A stretch of 64,000 nt of DNA from Desmonostoc vinosum HA7617-LM4 (lineage in GTDB: Bacteria; Cyanobacteriota; Cyanobacteriia; Cyanobacteriales; Nostocaceae). This document shows, piece by piece, positions 52,936-60,986 of this stretch; position 1 is the stretch's first letter; each line of letters starts with the position of its first letter. The stretch covers positions 147,807-211,806 of the forward strand of contig JAHHHC010000009.1 in assembly GCA_019359515.1 (NCBI GenBank), in the 5' to 3' direction. The position numbers and the translations under genes are program-made. The notes beneath the pieces are model-generated. The model worked only from the letters and a program-made list of their open reading frames with translations. It was not told the origin of the DNA and did not search any database.

Positions 52936-52968
52936 AAATAAAGACGTAGCAATGCTACGTCTTTATTT
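52936..52968. repeat. Perfect 33-bp hairpin (AAATAAAGACGTAGC / GCTACGTCTTTATTT)
   Basis: A 15-base perfect stem with an AAT loop, 75 bases after the exosortase stop codon. The U-rich arm could end transcription, and the core (GACGTAGC) is that of a common small palindromic repeat. The 364-base gap to the next gene otherwise contains only AT-rich sequence with a short GTGGGTGAAACAAAAATCACCC hairpin-like stretch near 53030. Confidence 0.8.
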
Positions 52969-53225
52969 ATTTGCACTGTATTGAGCTAGGAACGGCAAGA
53001 AGAATCAGTAGATACACACAGCACAAAAGTGGGTGAAACAAAAATCACCCGTTCAGGTGAGCTAACTGTAGGAAGCAACAGTTTCTGAAAACAGCGAATC
53101 TATTGCTTGGATAGATTCATCAGACTTTTTGCGTAAATTACTGACCTCAGTCTGAAGAATATTTAGTGACTAAATAATATTAACTTTTGTGGTTTGTGGA
53201 CTCAATTTGGTTTGAGGAGAAACAT

Positions 53226-53645
53226 ATGAAATTATCTATTTTGATGGACTCTGTAGTAATTGTTGGTTCTATTGCTTTGTTCAGTGGAATTGCTAGCGCT
53301 CAACCAGTGGAGCATAATAAATATATTAACGATGCAGCGATCGCTCAACAAGCGAGTATAGCTATTAGTACTAGTACCAATAATTGCTCTGATACAATCA
53401 ACACTCGTCTTGAACCAATAGATCTACTTTGTTTGGCTTACCAGGGGGTTCTCAAGCCGCAAGGCATTTCCAGTGGAGAGGCGCTTGTTTCTCAAACCCA
53501 AAACCAAGATATCTTAGCACTTGATTTGGTTAAGGCTGCGGTGAATGCCAAGCAATTGCCACCACAAATTTTGAATGATCATAACTATCTGAGTGCTGTT
53601 GAGTCAGAACTCAAAGCATTACCCGATTATGCTGCTGCTGATTGA
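53226..53645 (+). CDS. Small secreted protein in the cyanoexosortase B locus
   Basis: 139 residues from the ATG at 53226 (RBS GAGGAGAAACAT); the upstream start at 53187 is less likely. A clear signal peptide (MKLSILMDSVVIVGSIALFS, then GIASAQ) is followed by a mature part of about 115 residues rich in Asn, Ala, Ser and Leu, with two cysteines (NNCSDTINTRLEPIDLLCLA). No C-terminal PEP-CTERM signal is present, so it is not an obvious exosortase substrate. It lies between exosortase B and its partner protein. I do not recognise the family. Confidence 0.78.
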   Translation: MKLSILMDSVVIVGSIALFSGIASAQPVEHNKYINDAAIAQQASIAISTSTNNCSDTINTRLEPIDLLCLAYQGVLKPQGISSGEALVSQTQNQDILALDLVKAAVNAKQLPPQILNDHNYLSAVESELKALPDYAAAD

Positions 53646-53799
53646 GAAAGCTTTCTACCCTGCGTTCGGGATATATAAATTTTTGATGAATAAAATAGCC
53701 TGTCTACTTGAAAAATATGAGAGTAGATTGTCAATATTACTGAACTCATAGTGTTTTTTGATAAAGTAAAATTTTGCCTAAGTATTGCAAATTTTACTG

Positions 53800-54522
53800 A
53801 TGATCTCCTTATCTAAGTTTTTCAAGGAAAACCAATGGAGTGAGTTAGCAGCACTTGTGTTATTACTACTGCTGTTGGTAATAGGAGCAGTTCCTGGATA
53901 CCTAACAGGGCAATGGCAATGGAAACAGCCGCCACCTGTTACTAGTCTCAAGGAATTGAAACAAATACGCAAGACTGGACTAACCCTTCCTGGTTGGCAA
54001 ACTACTGAACAAGCTCAGCAGCAAATTGGTGAACGCAAATGGTCTTTGCAGGTAATTAAAAAAGTAGATTCAGAATCTCAAGCCATCTTACTTTTGTTAC
54101 CGCAAAACGGGCCTATGGATCAACCCGAAGTGGAGTGGACAGAGATTAACGGCTGGGGAAGGTCGCGTTGGGGCAAGTGGGACATAGCTCAATCTCGTTC
54201 TGCTGAATTTATCGTCAAACAATCTTTAGGGGCCAAATCTAATGCTGAAACTAAGGTAGATGCTAGATTCTTTCGTGCCTCCACAAAAAACCAAACATTT
54301 GCGGTTTTGCAATGGTACGCGATGCCAAATGGTGGAAATACATCACCTTTTAATTGGTTCTTATCAGATCAATTGGCACAGTGGCGTAAACAACGTACTC
54401 CTTGGGTAGCTGTGAGTATTGTAATTCCAATAGAGCCTTTAGGGCAGGTGGAAAAATCTTGGCCGCTAGCTCAGTCTATTGGAGAAATCGTACAAACTGC
54501 ATTGATGGCAACTGCTTTGTAG
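53800..54522 (+). CDS. Cyanoexosortase B system-associated protein
   Basis: 240 residues from the ATG at 53800 (a TTG at 53785 is rejected). A single N-terminal membrane helix (LAALVLLLLLLVIGAVPGYL) is followed by an extracytoplasmic domain: PGWQTTEQAQQQIGERKWSL, SQAILLLLPQNGPMDQPEVE, WTEINGWGRSRWGKWDIAQS. The arrangement corresponds to the EpsI-like partner proteins (here of the CrtB/cyanoexosortase type) that always accompany exosortases and are needed for their function or for polymer export. It lies downstream of the exosortase and secreted-protein genes on the same strand. Confidence 0.85.
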   Translation: MISLSKFFKENQWSELAALVLLLLLLVIGAVPGYLTGQWQWKQPPPVTSLKELKQIRKTGLTLPGWQTTEQAQQQIGERKWSLQVIKKVDSESQAILLLLPQNGPMDQPEVEWTEINGWGRSRWGKWDIAQSRSAEFIVKQSLGAKSNAETKVDARFFRASTKNQTFAVLQWYAMPNGGNTSPFNWFLSDQLAQWRKQRTPWVAVSIVIPIEPLGQVEKSWPLAQSIGEIVQTALMATAL

Positions 54523-54728
54523 AATACTTTACAGCTAGGCTGATGCAGAGATCGAGGCAATTGGGAATGGAGTCGATATTTCTATGAGCGGTGTCGGTTC
54601 TCAGGTATGATGCAGTAATAAAAACAATTTGTAGATGCGCGATCGCATCACAAAAAGTTGATAAATAGCTTTTGAGTAGGCAGCAACAAATTCATTATTG
54701 AAAAATTAGACGATTTCTAGGAGGATGC

Positions 54729-54800
54729 ATGGCAGCAGTTTTTAAGATTTTAGAGTTCGAGCCAAAACCTGCATTTGTGATCAAAAAAGTCGCAGTGTAG
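54729..54800 (+). CDS. Very small ORF with strong Shine-Dalgarno sequence
   Basis: 23 codons: MAAVFKILEFEPKPAFVIKK, then VAV and stop. AGGAGG at 54719-54724 lies four bases before the ATG, unusually strong for this genome. It could encode a small peptide, be a leader peptide controlling wza-like expression, or be the 5' remnant of a lost gene. It lies in the 363-base gap between the exosortase partner and the Wza-like gene, which otherwise holds no recognisable feature. Confidence 0.35.
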   Translation: MAAVFKILEFEPKPAFVIKKVAV

Positions 54801-54885
54801 TACAGACTAAGAGACATTTTAGGTATTTACAGAGTAAAATAACGACTCGGCGTGACTGATTTTTACCAAAGCTTTAACTGCATAA

Positions 54886-56259
54886 ATGTTCAGAGCTACC
54901 TATTCTCATATCCATGCATTTAGCACCCTTTGTTTTGTCAGTGTTCAGGTAGGCGTTTTCTTCACAGCACCCAGCCAGCTTGTTGCTCAACCCCTACCAT
55001 CTCAAGGACAATCACCTGGGCAAACTCAATCACCTGGGCAAACTCCCTCACCTCCTCCAGCTACTGAAACTATACCCAGTGCTGCAAATGATCAAGTTTC
55101 GCCCCAACTTAGCCGCTATCTTTTGGGGCCAGGAGATGTGATTGGAGTTGTGCTACAGCGTCCTCCTGGCCCTTATCAGTTAGGAATAGGCGATATCGTT
55201 AGTGTTGCAGTTCAGCGCTTTCCAGATTTGAGCTTTCAAGCCCAAATTAATCCCGAAGGCAACATTATTGTGCCCCTGCTAGGCACAGTCCCCTTGCAAG
55301 GTTTAACTTTGGAACAAGCTCAAGCCAAAATTCGCTCTGGTTTAAATCGCTATGTAATCGATCCAATCGTAGTTTTATCGTTAGCAGGGCAACGTCCAGA
55401 ATTTAATTTTCAAGCTGTAATTAATCCTGAAGGTAACATCGTAGTACCGCAAGTAGGGACTGTATCTATACAAGGCTTGAGTTTGGAAGAAGCTCAAGAA
55501 AAAATCCGCTTAGCTTTGAGTCGCATTTTGGTAGACCCGATTGTAGTAGTGTCTTTGAATGCAACGCGGCCTGTGCAAATAACCATTAGCGGTGAAGTAT
55601 TTCGACCAGGGATTTATCCGGTTAACTCTGCAACCCCCCGCGTTGCTGATGCTTTACTAATAGCTGGTGGTTCAACATCAACCGCAGATCTGCGACAGGT
55701 GCAAGTACGTCGCAAGTTGATGGATGGTTCTGTAGTTGCACAAACCATAGATTTGTATGCAGCGCTACAAAATGGTGGTGCTATTCCTAATTTACGCTTG
55801 CAAGACGGAGATGCGGTCGTTGTGCCTCGTCGTGAAGTCGGCACTGATGACGGTTACGATCGCAATTTAGTAGCACGTTCATCCCTAGCCATACCGCAGA
55901 TTCGAGTTAGGGTTTTGAATTATGCTGCTGGAGGAATTGCTACACAAGCACTACCTAATGGAAGTACGTTTATAGATGCATTAGGAGGTATTAATCTTGA
56001 CACTGCTAACCTACGGGACATTGCTCTCATCCGCTTCGACCCTGAACAAGGGAAAGCTATTACTAGGCGACTTGATGCTAAAAAGGCTCTCTCAGGTGAT
56101 GCTTCTCAAAATGTACCACTTCAAGATAATGATGTTATCGTTGTAGGCCGTAACCTCATCGCTAGGATTACCAATGCTATCAGTACTATTACTCAACCAT
56201 TTTTTAATATTCAAAGCTTTATCCGCTTCTTTGAATTCTTTGGCGGCGGGTCTAATTAG
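54886..56259 (+). CDS. Polysaccharide export protein (Wza-like, SLBB domains)
   Basis: 457 residues. An N-terminal signal peptide (ending near SQLVAQPLP) is followed by a Gln/Pro/Ser-rich linker in which SPGQTQSPGQTPSPPP is a small tandem repeat. Two nearly identical polysaccharide export domains follow (residues ~100-165 and ~180-230: FQAQINPEGNIIVPLLGTVP and FQAVINPEGNIVVPQVGTVS). Then come SLBB domains (VQITISGEVFRPGIYPVNSA, and a second near 340-430). Wza-type proteins form the outer-membrane channel for capsule or exopolysaccharide. It is directly followed by the Wzc-like gene, separated by an inverted repeat. Confidence 0.92.
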   Translation: MFRATYSHIHAFSTLCFVSVQVGVFFTAPSQLVAQPLPSQGQSPGQTQSPGQTPSPPPATETIPSAANDQVSPQLSRYLLGPGDVIGVVLQRPPGPYQLGIGDIVSVAVQRFPDLSFQAQINPEGNIIVPLLGTVPLQGLTLEQAQAKIRSGLNRYVIDPIVVLSLAGQRPEFNFQAVINPEGNIVVPQVGTVSIQGLSLEEAQEKIRLALSRILVDPIVVVSLNATRPVQITISGEVFRPGIYPVNSATPRVADALLIAGGSTSTADLRQVQVRRKLMDGSVVAQTIDLYAALQNGGAIPNLRLQDGDAVVVPRREVGTDDGYDRNLVARSSLAIPQIRVRVLNYAAGGIATQALPNGSTFIDALGGINLDTANLRDIALIRFDPEQGKAITRRLDAKKALSGDASQNVPLQDNDVIVVGRNLIARITNAISTITQPFFNIQSFIRFFEFFGGGSN

Positions 56260-56311
56260 TAGCTCTTTGGGGAAAGAAATCAGGGGGCAAGGAGCAAGAG
56301 GAGAATAAATA

Positions 56312-56455
56312 ATTACGAATTACCCTTCGGGTTCGGGAGTGACGCTCCTTCTCCCAAGGGGAGACGCTGACGCGAACGTCGTTAACGCTAGCGCTAACGG
56401 ACTCGACGGGAACCGCCAAGACTCCGACTCCCTCACGAATTACGAATTACGAATT
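56312..56455. repeat. Inverted repeat, left copy
   Basis: 144 bases that are the reverse complement of 59485-59627 with one substitution and one single-base indel. The unit has GAATTACGAATTACGAATT at its right edge and includes GGGAGTGACGCTCCTTCTCC. It lies between the Wza-like and Wzc-like genes. Confidence 0.93.
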
Positions 56456-56488
56456 CCAATGACCATTGACTAACTAAATGCATTTGCC

Positions 56489-58663
56489 ATGACCCCACCA
56501 ATTGTTAAGCGCTATCTTATTGCTTTTGATAAATATAAATGGATTGGATTAGCTAGTTTTGCTTTAGTTGTAGCGGGGTCAACGTTTGTGGCTGTGCAAC
56601 CAGAACCACCTGCTACCTACATTGCAGATAGCGCACTTACCTATACTGGGCCGCCAGTTTCTTTTTCTGCAACTGGTAGTGAAATCCAACAACAAGGCAA
56701 GGAACTAAACGAGCAAGTTTTGCTCTCAGACTCGTTAATTGAAGCAGTCGCAGAGAAAGTAAATATCAAACCTAAAAAGCTTGGTACAAGTGTCGCCCTC
56801 ACTTTACCTAAAAAAAATCCCAGGACAGGGGAATACGAATCTACGATTTTTGATTTGAGATATAAAGACACTGACCCGAAGCGAGCCACAGAGGTCTTGG
56901 AGGTATTGATGCAAGCCATGATCCAGTTAAGTGGTGAGATTAATACTGGACGATTAAAAGCAATTATTCAAAAAATTGAGGAGCGGTTGCCGCAGGCGAA
57001 GCGAGAACTACAAATAGCCGAGGCAAGATTAGAAAAATACGATCGCGTTGAACGCACAGCAATTTTAGCAGCCGAAAACGGCAGTTTGCTCAATGGAGTT
57101 ACTGCTAGTCAAAATCTGCAACGACAAATTCAATTAACTATTGCTGGAATTGATGGTCAAATTCGCAGTCTAGAAGGCAAGTTAGGATTAAATGTTGGGC
57201 AAGCTTATGTGTCTTCTGCTTTGAGTGCTGATCCGATTATTGCTACTTTGCGATCGCGAATTTATCAAGCTGAATCCCAAATCGCCCTTCTCAGGAAAGA
57301 TTTGCGACCAGAACACCCCAATATGGTTCAGTTACAGCGTGAGAAACAAGCGGCAGAGGAGTTACTACAACAGCGGGCGAATGAGGTGTTAGGCGGTGCT
57401 GGTATAGCATCCCCACTACGGGGTGATATTGCAGGTATTCGGACTCAAAGCAGCTTAGACCCGGCACGTCAGGAGTTAGCAAACCAAATGGTGACTTTGC
57501 AAACCCAACGTGAGACACTACAACAACAACTAGCCCAAGAAATCCAACAAGAGGCACGGTTACGGCAAGAGTACTCTTTGATACCTAATAAACAATTGGA
57601 GCGATCGCGCTTGGAACAGGAGGTAGCACTCAAAAAAGCTGTTTATGACCAAATGCAGACAAAGCTTACCGATTCTAAGACCGCAGAAGCAGAAACTATC
57701 AGTAGTCTTAGTATTGCCAGACTCCCCACGGTCATTAATGATGCCAAACCTCCGAAGAGTGTACCTATAACGCTGGGTGTGGGTGGCTTTTTGGGTTTAG
57801 TAATTGGTGGTGGTGTGATATTTCTGTTAGGGTCGCTAGAAGGTATTTTCAAAACCAGAGAGGATATCCGCGAAAGTCTCAAGCAACGGGAAGTGGCAGT
57901 GCTGGGAGAATTGCCTTTAATGCCAGTGGATGGTTTGAATCAAGAAGCAGTACCAGTAGTACTTTCTCCTGATTCACCTTACTTAGAGTTTTATGAAAAA
58001 TTCCGCAGTAATTTGCGGCGAATTGGTGGGAAAAACTTGAAGGTAGTGTTAATCACTAGCACCAGCAGTCAAGAAGGTAAGACGGCAAGTGCTTATAACT
58101 TAGGAATAGCTTCTGCCCGTGCTGGCAAAAGAACTTTGATTATCGAAACCGATTTGCGATCGCCTTCGCGTTGTGAATCTCTGGGGGTAACTCCTGACCC
58201 CGACGCCATTCTCGAACCCCTACGTTATTACGCTAGCTTGAGTGAATGTATTCGTTTAGTCCCGGATGTTGAAAATTTATACATTCTTCCTAGCTGTGGC
58301 CCCGTGCGTCAATCTGCTGCAATTATCGAATCAAGCGAAATCCGGCGACTCATGGAGGATGCTCGCGAACGTTATGATTTAGTAATATTAGATACCTGTC
58401 CTCTCAGTCTATCTAATGATCCTTTGTTGATTCAACCCTATAGCGATGGGATGGTATTGGTAGCACGACCAAACTATACACAAGAAAACATGTTAGGTGA
58501 GGCTGTTGATCAGTTAGTTGAATCGGAACTGGGGTTACTAGGAGGAGTAATCAATGGTGCTGATATCATAGTTTCTCTACCCGAACCAGTTGCAGAAACT
58601 CCTGTATCTGATCAATCAGCATCAGAAATTGAAGAAATCTCAGCTGGTGCCAGTAAAAACTAA
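56489..58663 (+). CDS. Polysaccharide co-polymerase / tyrosine kinase (Wzc/GumC-like)
   Basis: 724 residues. The Wzz domain lies at the N-terminus (membrane helix IGLASFALVVAGSTFVAV and a second near residue 430, IPITLGVGGFLGLVIGGGVI-like region) with a long coiled-coil between them (RLPQAKRELQIAEARLEKYD). The C-terminal cytoplasmic part is a BY-kinase-type ATPase: Walker A STSSQEGKTASAYN (Lys ~531), Walker A' LIIETDLR and Walker B VILDTCPLSL. The usual Tyr cluster at the C-terminus is absent (ends SEIEEISAGASKN), so autophosphorylation may be altered or done by a partner. It controls polymer length and export together with the Wza-like protein. Confidence 0.92.
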   Translation: MTPPIVKRYLIAFDKYKWIGLASFALVVAGSTFVAVQPEPPATYIADSALTYTGPPVSFSATGSEIQQQGKELNEQVLLSDSLIEAVAEKVNIKPKKLGTSVALTLPKKNPRTGEYESTIFDLRYKDTDPKRATEVLEVLMQAMIQLSGEINTGRLKAIIQKIEERLPQAKRELQIAEARLEKYDRVERTAILAAENGSLLNGVTASQNLQRQIQLTIAGIDGQIRSLEGKLGLNVGQAYVSSALSADPIIATLRSRIYQAESQIALLRKDLRPEHPNMVQLQREKQAAEELLQQRANEVLGGAGIASPLRGDIAGIRTQSSLDPARQELANQMVTLQTQRETLQQQLAQEIQQEARLRQEYSLIPNKQLERSRLEQEVALKKAVYDQMQTKLTDSKTAEAETISSLSIARLPTVINDAKPPKSVPITLGVGGFLGLVIGGGVIFLLGSLEGIFKTREDIRESLKQREVAVLGELPLMPVDGLNQEAVPVVLSPDSPYLEFYEKFRSNLRRIGGKNLKVVLITSTSSQEGKTASAYNLGIASARAGKRTLIIETDLRSPSRCESLGVTPDPDAILEPLRYYASLSECIRLVPDVENLYILPSCGPVRQSAAIIESSEIRRLMEDARERYDLVILDTCPLSLSNDPLLIQPYSDGMVLVARPNYTQENMLGEAVDQLVESELGLLGGVINGADIIVSLPEPVAETPVSDQSASEIEEISAGASKN

Positions 58664-58725
58664 CGTGAGTCTTTGAGGTAGATGTAAGCGGCAACTCATC
58701 CCCCTCATCCTCTTTTAACTCTCTT

Positions 58726-59406
58726 CTATTCCCATTCGTCCCGCTTAAACAAACCAAACAATGGGCCGAGAATCACTCCAAAAACAAAACCACCAATGTG
58801 TGCCCAGTAAGCTACTCCACCTGTTTGCACGCTCATGTTAGCAGCGGCTTGCAGACTAGCAAGACCTGAGATGACATTCTGAATAAAGAAAATCCCTATG
58901 ACTACCAATGCTGGAACGTTAATTGTAGTCACAAAAAAACCTAAGAAAAGCAAGGTCGTAATTCTGGCATGGGGAAAGCGAATAATATAAGCACCTAGAA
59001 CTCCGGCGATGGCACCACTTGCCCCTAAGGAAGGAATATCAGAGTTCCTGCCAATAAACCATTGACACAAAGCTGCTAAAGCACCACACGCCAAATAAAA
59101 AATTAGATATTTGAAATGACCTAAGCGGTCTTCAATGTTGTTACCAAATACCCAGAGAAACACCATATTTGATATTAAGTGCCACCAACCACCGTGTAAA
59201 AATTGCGACGTAAATAACGTTGTCCATTCACTGGATACATTGGTGGTTAATTCTCGTGGTACTACTGCATAAAGCTGAAAAAATTGCTCTAATTGTTCAT
59301 TGGATAGACTCACTTCATGAAGAAAAACTAAAATATTCATCCCAATCAACCCGTAAGTGAAATATGGGGTGATTCGTGTTGGGTTTTGGTCGTAGAGGGG
59401 AAACAC
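58726..59406 (-). CDS. Rhomboid family intramembrane serine protease
   Basis: 226 residues with six to seven membrane helices. Catalytic Ser130 lies in LGASGAIAGVLGAY and His203 in YWAHIGGFVFG; the oxyanion motif HxxxN is His76-Asn80 in GGWWHLISNMVFLWVFGNN. All catalytic residues are present. Rhomboids cleave membrane proteins inside the bilayer; the substrate is unknown. It is convergent with the Wzc-like gene. Both genes are enclosed by the inverted repeats at 56312 and 59485, so their orientation could flip as a block. Confidence 0.93.
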   Translation of the reverse strand: MFPLYDQNPTRITPYFTYGLIGMNILVFLHEVSLSNEQLEQFFQLYAVVPRELTTNVSSEWTTLFTSQFLHGGWWHLISNMVFLWVFGNNIEDRLGHFKYLIFYLACGALAALCQWFIGRNSDIPSLGASGAIAGVLGAYIIRFPHARITTLLFLGFFVTTINVPALVVIGIFFIQNVISGLASLQAAANMSVQTGGVAYWAHIGGFVFGVILGPLFGLFKRDEWE

Positions 59407-59484
59407 AGATGTTTTTCCTAATCATTGATTAACTGCAATATAGCTTGGATAGCTGGCAGTTGATAAGTATGAATAAGTTAAATA

Positions 59485-59627
59485 ATTCGTAATTCGTAAT
59501 TCGTGAGGGAGTCGGAGTCTTGGCGGTTCCCGTCGAGTCCGTTAGCGCTAGCGTTAGCGACGTTCGCGTCAGCGTCTCCCCTTGGGAGAAGGAGCGTCAC
59601 TCCCGAACCCGAAGGGTAATTCGTAAT
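59485..59627. repeat. Inverted repeat, right copy
   Basis: 143 bases, the inverted partner of 56312-56455 (one substitution and one 1-base indel). It includes ATTCGTAATTCGTAATTCG at the left edge and ends GGGTAATTCGTAAT. The region 59407-59759 contains no gene; besides this repeat it holds only the module at 59628-59706. Confidence 0.93.
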
Positions 59628-59706
59628 GACGCGACGCTCCTGTGTCGCTCTAAGCGAAGCTATGCCGCAGGCTTTACGCTACGAAGCGCGTAATTAAGTT
59701 TTGTAA
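59628..59706. repeat. Mosaic repeat module shared with 26150-26213 and 26020-26040
   Basis: Directly abuts the inverted repeat. Its reverse complement contains ATTACAAAACTTAATTACG and CGGCATAGCTTCGCTTAGAG, both found in the repeat at 26020-26213, here with less sequence in between. This shows the repeats grow or shrink by internal unit changes. Confidence 0.85.
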
Positions 59707-59759
59707 TAGGGATTTAGCGCAAAGTCACCAGGGGGAAACCTGCGATCTGCTGTAAATAA

Positions 59760-60191
59760 CTATTGCTTTTGTTTTGAAATCGAGAGTGTATAGCTATGCT
59801 GCTGTGGAGATAATTCGCCGACAAAGAGTAAGTATTTACCTGCCTGCCAGTAACCAGAAAGTTCTGGGTTGCTTTTAGAGTAATTATCTGCCATGACGCA
59901 GAAACGCCCACCAGGCCCATCAATCAACAGTGTTGGCTGTCCTTTGCTTTCAACTGTTAATCGCAAATATGGTAATGATTCTGTAACTTCAATCACCTGA
60001 TTTGGGACATTAGCAAGATTCCCACAGTTACTTTTGACAGTTCCTCCTGACTGACCGTTCAAAATCAGTGGATCTGGCTGAAAATTCGGGTTGATTTTGA
60101 GGGGTGGTGTCTGTGCCCAATTGGCTTCGGCAAGAATCAAACTCATTGCCAAAGCTGCGGGAACAACCTGAAATAATCTAGGCGTCTTCAT
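59760..60191 (-). CDS. Hypothetical secreted protein
   Basis: 143 residues. The signal peptide MKTPRLFQVVPAALAMSLIL, ending AEANWAQT, has an AxA-like cleavage site. The mature part, with two cysteines (SNCGNLA and GRFCVMA), has LRLTVESKGQPTLLIDGPGG, then SYWQAGKYLLFVG-like beta strands, suggesting a small beta-sandwich of the pre-peptidase or PPC type (typically binding or solubility domains). I do not recognise a specific family. It is monocistronic and has its promoter in the gap upstream. Confidence 0.75.
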   Translation of the reverse strand: MKTPRLFQVVPAALAMSLILAEANWAQTPPLKINPNFQPDPLILNGQSGGTVKSNCGNLANVPNQVIEVTESLPYLRLTVESKGQPTLLIDGPGGRFCVMADNYSKSNPELSGYWQAGKYLLFVGELSPQQHSYTLSISKQKQ

Positions 60192-60583
60192 ATTAATTAA
60201 TGCTCCTAAACGCTGCTGGAGCGATATTTATATACATAAGTCTGAATTTTTAGACGATTTTCATCCGTATTTGTTCCTATGGATGTTGTGCATATATTAT
60301 TTTTTACTTAATCAAGTATATGAATACAAGAGTGTACTAAATAAGGGAGACACCTTTTTCATGGTCGGTTGTAAGATTTTCTGCTGATTGGCTGATTGAA
60401 GAAGTTCTAAATGTCAAGTAAAAAAAATACCAGCCCCCCAGTCCCTAGTTCTTTTTTCATTTGGGCTGCCTCTAAAGGTTTTGTATATACAGCCATTAGC
60501 TAAAATCACAAGGACAACCATCAAAAATAAAATTTAGTTAGCCTGTTGTTTAATAAGTATCCTAGCTGAGGTAAAAAAAACTG
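60192..60583. other. Intergenic region
   Basis: 392 bases between divergent genes, AT-rich, with a short C-rich stretch (CCAGCCCCCCAGTCCC) near 60430. No gene, hairpin terminator or defined operator was recognised. Confidence 0.5.
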
Positions 60584-60928
60584 ATGAATCCTCAACCTGA
60601 TGAAGACTTGCAGCGTCGCCTGCAAAATCTAGAGGCAGAAATTCGTTCCTCGTCCGTTGTTGAGCCACAAACACAGGAGCAAGAACAGAGATCTCAGTCT
60701 GGTTTTGCCAGTTTTAACTTGCAAGTAGAACGATTTAAAAACATGTTCAACAGCTTATCTACAACTAAAAAACTGGTAGTTGCGGGTGTAAGTGTCTTAG
60801 TAGGGTTTGCGATATTACAAACAGTGCTTAAACTAGTGGCATCTGTTCTCAGTCTGGCACTGTTGGCAGTGTTAGTGTATCTTGGATACAAATTTTTTGT
60901 GTCTAACAGCTTTCAGCGTAAGCAGTAG
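60584..60928 (+). CDS. Small membrane protein of unknown function
   Basis: 114 residues. An acidic, coiled-coil-forming N-terminus (PDEDLQRRLQNLEAEIRSSS) is followed by a Gln/Glu-rich linker and, from residue ~60, two hydrophobic segments (KLVVAGVSVLVGFAILQTVL; LVASVLSLALLAVLVYLGYK). It lies 58 bases upstream of the RDD/pentapeptide gene on the same strand and is probably co-transcribed. No family was recognised beyond resemblance to conserved cyanobacterial membrane proteins. Confidence 0.72.
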   Translation: MNPQPDEDLQRRLQNLEAEIRSSSVVEPQTQEQEQRSQSGFASFNLQVERFKNMFNSLSTTKKLVVAGVSVLVGFAILQTVLKLVASVLSLALLAVLVYLGYKFFVSNSFQRKQ

Positions 60929-60986
60929 TCTTCTATTTTAACTGTGCCAAGAAGGCGTAAAAATAAAGTCAAAGGGAATTATTACG

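Noticed and set aside
56312..56455. Possibility that the inverted repeats are a CRISPR array or IS ends.
   Set aside because: There are only two copies, no spaced short repeats, and no transposase between them; the enclosed genes are not mobile-element genes.
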